From the NCBI RefSeq assembly GCF_900111375.1, contig NZ_FOHB01000002.1, forward strand, positions 398,992 through 462,991: a stretch of 64,000 nt of DNA, given 5' to 3'. Source of the DNA: Pedococcus cremeus. Lineage in GTDB: Bacteria > Actinomycetota > Actinomycetes > Actinomycetales > Dermatophilaceae. A program made the position numbers and the translations under genes. Under the pieces are notes generated by a model that saw only the letters and a program-made list of their open reading frames with translations, was not told the DNA's origin and ran no database searches. This document shows, piece by piece, positions 16,134 through 24,164 of the stretch; positions within the stretch are counted from its first letter, which is position 1; every line of letters begins with the position of its first letter.

Positions 16134-17470
16134 CCGTGCTCAAGCAGACCCACCAGCACTCCCACCAGCGACCTCACGACCGCGGCCCCACCGGCCACGC
16201 GCTGCCGCCGATGACGGTGGCCGAGGCGTTCGAGGCCGTCGTCGACGGTCCGCTGCCGCTGCGTTTCACCGCCTACGACGGAAGCACCGCAGGTCCGGCG
16301 GACGCCGCGGTGTCCCTGCACCTGCGCACCCCGCGCGGTGCGGCTTACATCGCCACCGCGCCCGGTGACCTCGGTCTGGCCCGCGCGTACGTCTCCGGCG
16401 ACCTCGACATCGAGGGAGCCCACCCCGGTGACCCCTACCCGGTGCTTGCGGCCATGGGCAGCATCCGCTTCCAGGTGCCCGGCCCGCGCACCCTAGCGGC
16501 GATCGCCCGCACCCTGGGCTCCGGGGTGCTGCACCCGCCGCCCCCGCCGCCGCAGGAGGCGCTGCCGCGCTGGCGCCGGGTGGCCGAGGGGCTGCGCCAC
16601 TCCAAGACGCGCGACGCCGAGGCGATCCACCACCACTACGACGTGTCGAACGCCTTCTACGAGAAGGTGCTCGGCCCGTCGATGACCTACACGTGCGCCT
16701 GCTACCCGCACGAGGCGGCGACCCTGGAGGAGGCGCAGGAGAACAAGTACCGCCTCGTCTTCGACAAGCTGCGCCTCAAGGAGGGCGACCGGCTCCTCGA
16801 CATCGGCTGCGGCTGGGGCGGCATGGTCCGGTATGCCGCGCGGCGGGGCGTGCGCGCCATCGGCGCCACCCTCTCGCGCGAGCAGGCGGCCTGGGCACAG
16901 CGCGCCATCGAGGAGGAGGGCCTGGCCGACCTCGCCGAGGTGCGGTTCAGCGACTACCGCGACGTGCCCGAGACCGGCTTCGACGCGGTCTCCTCGATCG
17001 GGCTCACGGAGCACATCGGTGTCAAGCAGTACCCCTCCTACTTCCGCAGCATCAAGGAGAAGCTGCGCGACGGCGGCCTGCTGCTGAACCACTGCATCAC
17101 CCGGCCCGACAACAGGCGCACCTCCACCGGCGCCTTCATCGACCGCTACGTCTTCCCCGACGGCGAGCTCACCGGCTCGGGCACCATCATCGCGGCCGTG
17201 CAGGACGTCGGCCTCGAGGTGCGGCACGAGGAGAACCTGCGCGAGCACTACGCGCTCACCCTCGCCAGCTGGTGCCGCAACCTCGTCGACAGCTGGGACC
17301 AGTGCGTCGAGGAGGTCGGCGAGGCGACGGCGCGGGTCTGGGGCCTGTACATGGCCGGCTCGCGCTACGGCTTCGAGACCAACGTGGTGCAGCTGCACCA
17401 GGTGCTCGCGGTCAAGCTCGACGGGCGCGGCGACGCGCACCTGCCGCTGCGTCCGTGGTGGGACGCCTGA
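16130..17470 (+). CDS. Cyclopropane-fatty-acyl-phospholipid synthase family methyltransferase
   Basis: A 446-residue SAM-dependent methyltransferase. After a His/Gln-rich N-terminus (KQTHQHSHQRPHD), the CFA-synthase core shows HHHYDVSNAFYEKVLGPSMTYTCA near residue 167, the SAM loop LLDIGCGWGGMVRYA near residue 223, and SIGLTEHIGVKQYPSYF near residue 285. It acts on membrane phospholipid acyl chains. Beside the FAD reductase it is likely to make a 10-methylene intermediate rather than a ring. The start ATG 16130 overlaps the preceding stop; the VOC gene follows without a gap. Confidence 0.88.
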   Translation: MTVLKQTHQHSHQRPHDRGPTGHALPPMTVAEAFEAVVDGPLPLRFTAYDGSTAGPADAAVSLHLRTPRGAAYIATAPGDLGLARAYVSGDLDIEGAHPGDPYPVLAAMGSIRFQVPGPRTLAAIARTLGSGVLHPPPPPPQEALPRWRRVAEGLRHSKTRDAEAIHHHYDVSNAFYEKVLGPSMTYTCACYPHEAATLEEAQENKYRLVFDKLRLKEGDRLLDIGCGWGGMVRYAARRGVRAIGATLSREQAAWAQRAIEEEGLADLAEVRFSDYRDVPETGFDAVSSIGLTEHIGVKQYPSYFRSIKEKLRDGGLLLNHCITRPDNRRTSTGAFIDRYVFPDGELTGSGTIIAAVQDVGLEVRHEENLREHYALTLASWCRNLVDSWDQCVEEVGEATARVWGLYMAGSRYGFETNVVQLHQVLAVKLDGRGDAHLPLRPWWDA

Positions 17471-17890
17471 GTGGAGCAGCGACTGAGCCTGGTCACCCTC
17501 GGCGTGGCCGACCTCGACCGTGCCCGGGCCTTCTACGAGGCGCTGGGCTGGCGGCGCGGTGACGACAACGACGACGTCGTCTTCTTCCAGGCCGGCGGGA
17601 TGGTCGTCGCCCTGTGGGACCGCGCGGCCCTCGCGGAGGACAGCGCGGTCGAGGACACGGGCGGCTGGGGCGGGGTGACCCTCGCCCTCAACGTCCGGTC
17701 ACCGGAGGAGGTCGACGACGTGCTCGAGCAGGCCCGGACGGCCGGCGCGGTCATCGGCCGCCCCGGCGCCGAGACCTTCTGGGGCGGCTACTCGGGCGTC
17801 TTCATCGACCCCGACGGCCACCCCTGGGAGGTGGCGCACAACCCGTTCTGGACCGTCACCGACGACGGCCGGACGCTGCTGCGCGGCTAG
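17471..17890 (+). CDS. VOC (glyoxalase/bleomycin-resistance fold) protein
   Basis: A 139-residue single VOC domain: SLVTLGVADLDRARAFYEALGW at the start, VVFFQAGGMVVALW, and GVFIDPDGHPWEVAHNPFW near the C-terminus. The substrate cannot be told from sequence. GTG 17471 directly abuts the methyltransferase stop, so it is probably cotranscribed. Its TAG stop shares the palindrome CTAG (17887-17890) with the stop of the convergent acyl-CoA dehydrogenase. Confidence 0.85.
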   Translation: MEQRLSLVTLGVADLDRARAFYEALGWRRGDDNDDVVFFQAGGMVVALWDRAALAEDSAVEDTGGWGGVTLALNVRSPEEVDDVLEQARTAGAVIGRPGAETFWGGYSGVFIDPDGHPWEVAHNPFWTVTDDGRTLLRG

Positions 17891-19824
17891 CCGGCAGCGG
17901 CATCCCGGCCCTGCGGCTGGGGCAGCAGCTCGGTGCCGAGCCACTCCACCGGGATGCCGAAGGCGTCGACGAGGTCCTGCGCGTGCGGGCGCAGCTCGGC
18001 GCAGAGCGCGTTGACGGTCGCGGTCACCTGCTTGCTGCGAGCCGGGGTGATCCGGGTGTGCTCGAGGTACCAGCCCTTGTGCGCCTCGATGGTCGAGAGG
18101 GCGTACAGGTCGCAGACCTTCTCCAGCAGGGCCTTCGCCGCGAGGTCCTCGCAGGCGTCGATGCCGGCGACGAACGCCTCGAGCACGACCCGGTCCACGT
18201 GCGCCCGGGCGGCCGCGACGAGGTGGTCCTGTGCCTCGTTGAACACCGCGAACGCGTTCGCCCCGGGTGCGGTGGCGCGCCGCAGGCGACGCGCCAGGGT
18301 CTCGAGCAGGTGGCGCTCGCGGTCCTCGAACAGCGCGCACTGCCAACCCCGGTCGGCCACGGCTTCCTCGGCGTCGCGACCCGGGGCAGCGGCCACGAGG
18401 CGCTCGACCAGGCCGCGCGCCGCCGTGCGCTCGATGACCGAGCCGGCGACCTGACGGGCGCCGAAGCGCACCATCTCGAGGGTGTCCATGTCGCCGAAGG
18501 TGTCGCGGTAGTCGGTCAGGAGGCCCTTGGCGACCAGCTGCAGCAGCACGGTGTTGTCGCCCTCGAAGGTCGTGAAGACGTCGGTGTCGGCCTTGAGCTG
18601 TGGCAGGCGGTTCACCGTGAGGTAGCCAGCCCCGCCGCAGGCCTCGCGGCAGGTCTGGATCGTCGCTGTCGCGTGGGCGGTGGCCACGGCCTTGATCCCG
18701 GCAGCCCGCGCCTCGAGCTCGCGCTGGTCGCGGGGGTCGGCGGCGCCACCGGCGCAGGCGACGTCGTGCATCCGGGAGACCAGGTCGTTCTGCGCGAACA
18801 TCAGGGCATAGGAGGTCGCGAGCGCCGGCAGCAGCTTGCGCTGGTGCGCGCGGTAGTCGAGCAGCAGCACCTCCTCGGCGCCGCCGGGAGGGGCGAACTG
18901 GCGCCGGTGGCCGGCATACGTGATGGCCAGCGTCAGCGCGGTGCGGGTGGCCGCTCCGGCGCCGCCGGCGACGCTGACCCGGCCCCGCACCAGCGTGCCG
19001 AGCATGGTGAAGAAGCGCTTGGTGGGGTTCTCGATGGGGGAGGTGTAGACCCCGTGCTCGTCGATGTCGCCGTACTGGTTCAGCAGGTTGGTCCGCGGCA
19101 CCCTCACGTCGTCGAAGCTCAGCCGTCCGTTGTCCACGCCGGCCAGCCCTGCCTTGGCGCCGCAGTCGCCGATGGTGACGCCGGGCAGCGGCTCGCCGTC
19201 CTCGTCGCGGATGGGCACCAGCACGCAGTGCACGCCGTGCGACTCGCCGCCGGTGACCAGCTGGGCGAAGACCGCCGCCATCCGTCCGTCGCGCGCCGCG
19301 CCGCCGATGTAGTCCTTGCGCGCCGCCGGGGTGGGCGTGTCCACCACCAGCTCGTCGGTGTCCGGGTCGTAGGTCGCCGTGGTGCCGAGCGACTGCACGT
19401 CGGAGCCGTGCCCGGTCTCCGTCATCGCGAAGCAGCCCGGGAGCTCGGCGCTGAGGATCGCGGGCAGGTATGCCGTGTGGTGCCGCTTGGTGCCCAGGCT
19501 TGCCACCGCGCCGCCGAAGAGGCCCCAGTGCACGCCCGCCTTGACCATCAGCGACAGGTCGGCGTGGCCGAGCATCTCGAAGGCGGTGACCGACGCGCCG
19601 TAGTCGCCCTGGCCGCCCAGGTCCTTGGACAGGCCGCGGGCGGGGTGGCCGGTCTGCGCCAGCAGCTGCAGCTGGGCCGCCACCCTGGCGCGGTACTCCT
19701 CGAGGGTCAGCTCCGCGGCGGGCGGGGCGAAGCGGGCCGGCTCGAGCTCGGAGCGGGCCTCCTCGCGGATGTGGGCCCACCGGCCGTCGATGGCGGTCTG
19801 CAGCGCGGTGCTGAGCGTGCTCAT
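17887..19824 (-). CDS. Acyl-CoA dehydrogenase, FadE5-like long form
   Basis: A 645-residue flavoenzyme, longer than ordinary acyl-CoA dehydrogenases and close in size to FadE5 or acyl-CoA oxidases. Visible: CFAMTETGHGSDVQSLGTTATYD near residue 155 (FAD/substrate loop), a core with RVSVAGGAGAATRTALTLAITYAGHRRQF, CREACGGAGYLTVNRLPQLKADTDVFTTFEGDN near residue 440, and an extra C-terminal helical domain. It oxidises acyl-CoA to trans-enoyl-CoA. It lies 11 nt after the TetR gene and is divergent from fadA2-fabG4-htdX-like genes. This matches the M. tuberculosis Rv0241c-Rv0244c neighbourhood. Confidence 0.87.
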   Translation of the reverse strand: MSTLSTALQTAIDGRWAHIREEARSELEPARFAPPAAELTLEEYRARVAAQLQLLAQTGHPARGLSKDLGGQGDYGASVTAFEMLGHADLSLMVKAGVHWGLFGGAVASLGTKRHHTAYLPAILSAELPGCFAMTETGHGSDVQSLGTTATYDPDTDELVVDTPTPAARKDYIGGAARDGRMAAVFAQLVTGGESHGVHCVLVPIRDEDGEPLPGVTIGDCGAKAGLAGVDNGRLSFDDVRVPRTNLLNQYGDIDEHGVYTSPIENPTKRFFTMLGTLVRGRVSVAGGAGAATRTALTLAITYAGHRRQFAPPGGAEEVLLLDYRAHQRKLLPALATSYALMFAQNDLVSRMHDVACAGGAADPRDQRELEARAAGIKAVATAHATATIQTCREACGGAGYLTVNRLPQLKADTDVFTTFEGDNTVLLQLVAKGLLTDYRDTFGDMDTLEMVRFGARQVAGSVIERTAARGLVERLVAAAPGRDAEEAVADRGWQCALFEDRERHLLETLARRLRRATAPGANAFAVFNEAQDHLVAAARAHVDRVVLEAFVAGIDACEDLAAKALLEKVCDLYALSTIEAHKGWYLEHTRITPARSKQVTATVNALCAELRPHAQDLVDAFGIPVEWLGTELLPQPQGRDAAAG

Positions 19825-19835
19825 GGGGGTGCTCC

Positions 19836-20498
19836 TCACGGGGAAGGGGTGGGCCAGGCGGACGACAGCCCGCCCCAGGCCAGGTCGGTGAGGTGCTCGG
19901 CGAGCACCTCGCGGGGCATCGGGTCGGCGGTGGTGAGCCACTGGTCCGCGGCCGCGCGGACCATGCCGACGAGGCCAGGGCCCCACACCGCGGCCGCCGC
20001 GGTGTCGCGCCCGGCCGACTCCAGGGCGGCCGCCAGCACTGCGGACATCTGCTCCGCGATGTGCGAGGTCACCTGGCCGGCGGGGTCGCCACCGGCCGGG
20101 CGGTCGAGCAACGGCGCGTTGACGACGAACCGGTAGACCTCGGGGTCACGCTCGACGAGCCGGAGGTAGGAGTCGATGGCGGCCGCGATGAGCCGGCGGG
20201 GCGAGCCGTCGCCGTCCAGCTGCGAGGCGCCGAGGTCGGTGGCACCCAGCGCGGAGGTGACGTCGCGCAGGATCAGCGCGTCGACGCGGGCCGCGACCGC
20301 GGCATACAGGCCGTTCCGGTCGCTGAAGTGGCGGTAGAAGACAGTCTTGCTGGTGCCGGCGCTGGCGGCGACGTCGTCCATGCCGACCGTGGCGCCGTGC
20401 TGGCGGATGGCGCGCAGCGTGGCGTCGACCAGCTCCTCGCGCCGGCGGGCCCGGTGCGCGTCCCAGCGGGTGCTGCGTCCGTCCGTGGTCGTGCTCAC
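19836..20498 (-). CDS. TetR-family transcriptional repressor of the fatty-acid locus
   Basis: A 220-residue regulator with an N-terminal TetR helix-turn-helix (RRREELVDATLRAIRQHGA, then VGMDDVAASAGTSKTVFYRHF, residues about 18-60) and a ligand-binding helical C-terminus. I choose GTG 20498: the wider open frame continues antisense through fadA2, and the HTH begins at the usual distance from here. It is first in an operon with the FadE5-like gene. The gene start lies 9 bp from a long inverted repeat in the divergent promoter region, so it most likely represses itself and the forward fadA2 operon. An acyl-CoA ligand is inferred. Confidence 0.86.
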   Translation of the reverse strand: MSTTTDGRSTRWDAHRARRREELVDATLRAIRQHGATVGMDDVAASAGTSKTVFYRHFSDRNGLYAAVAARVDALILRDVTSALGATDLGASQLDGDGSPRRLIAAAIDSYLRLVERDPEVYRFVVNAPLLDRPAGGDPAGQVTSHIAEQMSAVLAAALESAGRDTAAAAVWGPGLVGMVRAAADQWLTTADPMPREVLAEHLTDLAWGGLSSAWPTPSP

Positions 20499-20506
20499 GG
20501 TCGGCG

Positions 20507-20539
20507 ACGGTAGCAGGTACTCGCGGTACCTGCTACCGT
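20507..20539. promoter_or_regulatory. Long inverted-repeat operator in the divergent TetR/fadA2 region
   Basis: Perfect 14-bp arms, ACGGTAGCAGGTAC (20507-20520) and GTACCTGCTACCGT (20526-20539), flank TCGCG. This is a classic TetR-dimer site. It sits centrally between divergent starts 88 bp apart, so one bound dimer pair could block both promoters. Confidence 0.8.
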
Positions 20540-20585
20540 CCGTAGCCAGTAACTGCCCAGCACCGACCAGCACGAGGAGCCCTCC

Positions 20586-21890
20586 GTGGCGACGACGTCC
20601 CAGCCGACCTCCCTGCCGCGCCGCGCCGCGGTCATCGGGGGCAACCGCATCCCCTTCGCCCGCGCGAACGGCAGCTATGCCCACGCCTCCAACCAGGACA
20701 TGCTCACCGCCGCGCTCGAGGGCCTGGTGGCCCGGCACGGCCTGGCCGGCGAGCAGGTCGGGGAGGTGGCGGCCGGTGCGGTGCTCAAGCACAGCCGCGA
20801 CTTCAACCTCACCCGCGAGGCGGTGCTCGGCTCGAGCCTGTCGGCGCACACGCCCGCCTACGACGTGCAGCAGGCCTGCGGCACCGGGCTCGAGGCCGCC
20901 ATCCTCGTCGCCAACAAGGTGGCCCTTGGGCAGGTCGACTGCGGCATCGCCGGGGGCACCGACACCGCCTCGGACGCCCCCATCGCCGTGAGCGAGGGCC
21001 TGCGCGAGACGCTGCTCCAGCTCAACCGGGCCAAGACCTCCGGGCAGCGGGCCAAGGCGCTCGCCGGCCTGCGTCCCAGCCACGTGGTGCCCGAGATCCC
21101 GCGCAACGTCGAGCCGCGCACCGGCCTCTCGATGGGCGAGCACATGGCCCAGACGGCCAAGCGCTGGGGCATCACCCGGGAGGCGCAGGACGAGCTGGCC
21201 GCCGCCAGCCACCGCAACCTCGCCGCCGCCTGGGAGAGCGGCTTCTTCGACGACCTGGTCACGCCGTTCCTGGGCGTGACCCGCGACGAGAACCTGCGGC
21301 CGGACTCCTCCGTCGAGAAGCTCGCGAAGCTGAAGCCGGTCTTCGGACGTGGCGAGGGCGCCACCATGACCGCCGGCAACAGCACGCCGCTGACCGACGG
21401 GGCCTCCGTGGTGCTGCTCGGCACCGACGAGTGGGCGGCCGAGCGAGGCCTCCCGGTGCTGGCACACGTCGTCGACGCCCAGACCGCGGCGGTCGACTAC
21501 GTCACCGGCGACGAGGGCCTGCTCATGGCGCCGGCCTACGCGCTGCCCCGCCTGCTCGAGCGGCAGGGCATGACGCTGCAGGACTTCGACCTCGTCGAGA
21601 TCCACGAAGCCTTCGCCTCCACGGTGCTCGCGACCCTGGCCGCCTGGGAGGACGAGGAGTTCTGCCGCGAGCGGCTGGGCCTGGCCAAGCCGGTCGGCTC
21701 GCTCGACCGCAGCCGCCTCAACGTGCACGGGTCGTCGCTGGCCGCGGGCCACCCGTTCGCCGCCACCGGCGGGCGCATCGTCGCCTCGCTGTCAAAGATG
21801 CTGAGCGAGAAGGGCCCCGGGGCCCGCGGGCTGGTGTCGGTCTGCGCCGCCGGCGGCCAGGGCGTCATGGCGATCCTCGAGGCGGCCTGA
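20586..21890 (+). CDS. Acetyl-CoA C-acyltransferase (thiolase), FadA2-like
   Basis: A 434-residue thiolase. The nucleophilic cysteine is in QQACGTGLEAAI (residue 98). The His of HPFAATGGR (near residue 390) and the second Cys in CAAGGQG (near residue 421) complete the active site. It cleaves 3-ketoacyl-CoA to acetyl-CoA or runs in reverse. It is first in a tight forward operon with the FabG4-like and MaoC-like genes (1-nt gaps), divergent from TetR-FadE5. The GTG start is preceded by GAGGAG. Confidence 0.9.
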   Translation: MATTSQPTSLPRRAAVIGGNRIPFARANGSYAHASNQDMLTAALEGLVARHGLAGEQVGEVAAGAVLKHSRDFNLTREAVLGSSLSAHTPAYDVQQACGTGLEAAILVANKVALGQVDCGIAGGTDTASDAPIAVSEGLRETLLQLNRAKTSGQRAKALAGLRPSHVVPEIPRNVEPRTGLSMGEHMAQTAKRWGITREAQDELAAASHRNLAAAWESGFFDDLVTPFLGVTRDENLRPDSSVEKLAKLKPVFGRGEGATMTAGNSTPLTDGASVVLLGTDEWAAERGLPVLAHVVDAQTAAVDYVTGDEGLLMAPAYALPRLLERQGMTLQDFDLVEIHEAFASTVLATLAAWEDEEFCRERLGLAKPVGSLDRSRLNVHGSSLAAGHPFAATGGRIVASLSKMLSEKGPGARGLVSVCAAGGQGVMAILEAA

Positions 21891-21891
21891 C

Positions 21892-23232
21892 ATGGCCGGG
21901 TATGCCTCCTTCGTCAACACGGCGGTGGGCAAGAAGCTCGCCGCCCAGCTCGGGCTGCCGCGCCCCGTGAGGCTGCGCCGGTATGCCGTGGACGCGCCGC
22001 TCGTGGACGGCGCCGTCCTCGTCGGCGGCCACGGTGGCACCCCGCTGCTGGACCGGGTCCGTGCCGTGCTCGCCGACGAGGCAGTCACGGCGGTCGGGGA
22101 GGTCGCGGAGGGCCAGCGCGTGTCGGCCGTCGTGGCCGACCTGACCGCGGTCGAGTCGCCCGAGGACCTCGAGTCGCTGCGTGCGCTCGTCGGTCCGGCG
22201 CTGCGCTCCCTGGCCCCGAGCGGGCGGGTCGTCGTGCTGGGCCGGCCGCCCCGCGAGGCCGCCACCCCCGCCCAGGCGGCCGCTCGCCGCGCGCTGGAGG
22301 GCGTCACCCGTTCGATCGGCAAGGAGCTGCGGGCCGGCGCCACCGCCAACCTCGTGCTGGTGTCCGACGGCGCCGACTCAGGCGTCGACAGCACCCTGCG
22401 CTTCCTGCTGTCCGGCCGCTCGGCCTACGTCGACGCCCAGGTCGTGGAGGTGACCGGCGGCGAGGCCGCGGCTCCCGCCGACTGGCGCAGGCCGCTCGAC
22501 GGCAAGGTGGCCGTGGTCACGGGTGCCGCCCGCGGCATCGGCGCGGCCATCGCCGACGTGCTGGCCCGCGACGGGGCCACGCTCGTGTGCGTCGACGTCC
22601 CGGCTGCGGGAGAGGCGCTGGCCCGCACCGCCAACCGGGTCGGCGGCACCGCGCTCCAGCTCGATGTCACGGTCCCCGACGCGGGGGAACGGATCCTCGA
22701 GCACGCCAGGGCCCGGCACGGTGGCCTCGACATCGTCGTGCACAACGCGGGCATCACCCGCGACCGGCTGCTGGCCAACACCGACGAGCAGCGGTGGGCC
22801 TCGGTCGTCGAGGTCAACCTGCTGTCGGTGCTGCGCATGAACGAGGCGCTGCTCGCCGACGGCGGGCTGCGCGACGGCGGACGCGTCGTGGTCGTGTCGT
22901 CGATGTCCGGCATCGCGGGCAACCGCGGCCAGAGCAACTACGCCGCGTCGAAGGCGGGGCTCATCGGCCTGGTGCAGGCCCTGCGCGACGACCAGGGCCT
23001 GCGGCGCCGCCGCATCACCGTCAACGCGGTGGCTCCCGGGTTCATCGAGACCGAGATGACCTCCCGCATCCCGTTCGCCACGCGTGAGGTCGGCCGGCTG
23101 ATGAACTCGCTGTCGCAGGGCGGCCTGCCCGTCGACGTCGCGGAGACCATCGCGTGGCTCGCCCAGGACGCCAGCGCCGGCGTCAACGGCAACGTCGTGC
23201 GCGTCTGCGGCCAGAGCCTGCTGGGGGCCTGA
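21892..23232 (+). CDS. High-molecular-weight 3-oxoacyl reductase, FabG4-like
   Basis: A 446-residue two-domain protein. The first about 200 residues form a degenerate nucleotide-binding-like domain. The second half is a complete SDR: KVAVVTGAARGIGAAIAD near residue 204, VHNAGITRDRLL, catalytic Ser and Tyr-x3-Lys in SSMSGIAGNRGQSNYAASKAG near residue 325. This length and architecture match mycobacterial FabG4 (NADH-dependent 3-oxoacyl-CoA reductase), not the 250-residue FabG of FAS-II. It is flanked by thiolase and MaoC genes, completing a beta-oxidation-like set. Confidence 0.88.
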   Translation: MAGYASFVNTAVGKKLAAQLGLPRPVRLRRYAVDAPLVDGAVLVGGHGGTPLLDRVRAVLADEAVTAVGEVAEGQRVSAVVADLTAVESPEDLESLRALVGPALRSLAPSGRVVVLGRPPREAATPAQAAARRALEGVTRSIGKELRAGATANLVLVSDGADSGVDSTLRFLLSGRSAYVDAQVVEVTGGEAAAPADWRRPLDGKVAVVTGAARGIGAAIADVLARDGATLVCVDVPAAGEALARTANRVGGTALQLDVTVPDAGERILEHARARHGGLDIVVHNAGITRDRLLANTDEQRWASVVEVNLLSVLRMNEALLADGGLRDGGRVVVVSSMSGIAGNRGQSNYAASKAGLIGLVQALRDDQGLRRRRITVNAVAPGFIETEMTSRIPFATREVGRLMNSLSQGGLPVDVAETIAWLAQDASAGVNGNVVRVCGQSLLGA

Positions 23233-23233
23233 C

Positions 23234-24103
23234 GTGGAGCCTGACGTCGAGGTCGAGACGCTCCAGCAGCCCCCCTCGCTGCCCCGGCTCTACGCCACGG
23301 CCGCCCTGACGGCGCGGGGGCGCAGCGGCAGCGGGCCGCTGCCCGAACGGGCGCTGCGGCTGTCCGACGTGCGCGTCGACCGCGACCGCCTGTTGCTCTA
23401 CCAGCACCTCTGCGGCTTCCCGGCCGGGGACGTGCTGCCCCACACGTGGCCGCAGGTGCTCGGCTTCCCGCTGCAGACCGAGCTCATGGCGCGCCGCGAC
23501 TTCCCGCTCGCTCTGCCCGGCCTGGTGCACCTCGAGAACACCATCACCGTGCACCGGCCGCTCACCGCCGACGACGTCCTCGAGCTCACCGTGCGGGCCG
23601 AGCACCTGCGCGAGCACCCCAGGGGCCTGCTCGTCGACCTCGTCACCGAGGTCACGGTCGCCGGGGAGCAGGCCTGGCACGGCCGCAGCACCTACCTGCG
23701 CAAGGGCCGCTCGCACGACGTCGCCCGGCCGGCACCCTCACCGGAGATGCCGGCGGGGGAGCCCGCAGCGGTCTGGCGCCTCCCCGGTGACACCGGTCGC
23801 CGGTATGCCGCCGTCAGCGGCGACGTGAACCCCATCCACCTGCACCGGCTGACGGCCCGGGCCATGGGTTTCCCGCGTGCCATCGCCCACGGGATGTACA
23901 GCACCGCCCGCGTCCTGGCCGCGCTCGGACCCGCCACCAGCGGGCCCTCGACATCCCGTGTGTGGTTTCGCAAGCCCTTGCTCCTGCCCGGGACCGTGGC
24001 GCTCGCCGTGGAGCGCCACGCCGGGGGAGAGGTCGTCGCCGGGCTGACCAGCCGGGACGGGGAGGTCGAGCACCTCGTGCTGGACTGGCGGCCGATCCGG
24101 TAG
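23234..24103 (+). CDS. MaoC-family (R)-enoyl/3-hydroxyacyl hydratase, HtdX-like
   Basis: A 289-residue double hot-dog hydratase. The C-terminal half carries the hydratase-2 motif RRYAAVSGDVNPIHLHRLTARAMGFPRAIAHGMYS (near residues 193-227), with the Asp/His pair in D-x-NPIH. It adds water to trans-2-enoyl chains or dehydrates the reverse. It follows the FabG4-like gene by 1 nt. With the thiolase, reductase and the divergent dehydrogenase it makes a full fatty-acyl elongation/oxidation cycle. Confidence 0.88.
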   Translation: MEPDVEVETLQQPPSLPRLYATAALTARGRSGSGPLPERALRLSDVRVDRDRLLLYQHLCGFPAGDVLPHTWPQVLGFPLQTELMARRDFPLALPGLVHLENTITVHRPLTADDVLELTVRAEHLREHPRGLLVDLVTEVTVAGEQAWHGRSTYLRKGRSHDVARPAPSPEMPAGEPAAVWRLPGDTGRRYAAVSGDVNPIHLHRLTARAMGFPRAIAHGMYSTARVLAALGPATSGPSTSRVWFRKPLLLPGTVALAVERHAGGEVVAGLTSRDGEVEHLVLDWRPIR

Positions 24104-24151
24104 TCGGCTTCCCGCCACCCACCGGGCGGCCCGCGAGTGAGGACCCGCCGG

Positions 24152-24157
24152 TACCGT
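24152..24157 (+). promoter_or_regulatory. -10 hexamer TACCGT for the FUSC gene
   Basis: TACCGT ends 7 nt before ATG 24165 and overlaps an in-frame GTG at 24156. This supports the ATG as the true, probably leaderless, start. Confidence 0.5.
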
Positions 24158-24164
24158 GGCTCGG

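Noticed and set aside
17614-20136. Forward open frame of 840 codons opposite the acyl-CoA dehydrogenase
   Set aside because: No recognisable domain, Val/Gly/Arg/His-rich composition, and it is the mirror of a well-conserved gene.
20496-21752. Long reverse extension of the TetR gene through fadA2
   Set aside because: The TetR DNA-binding domain begins at the usual distance from GTG 20498, and the operator lies just upstream of it. The extension is antisense shadow.
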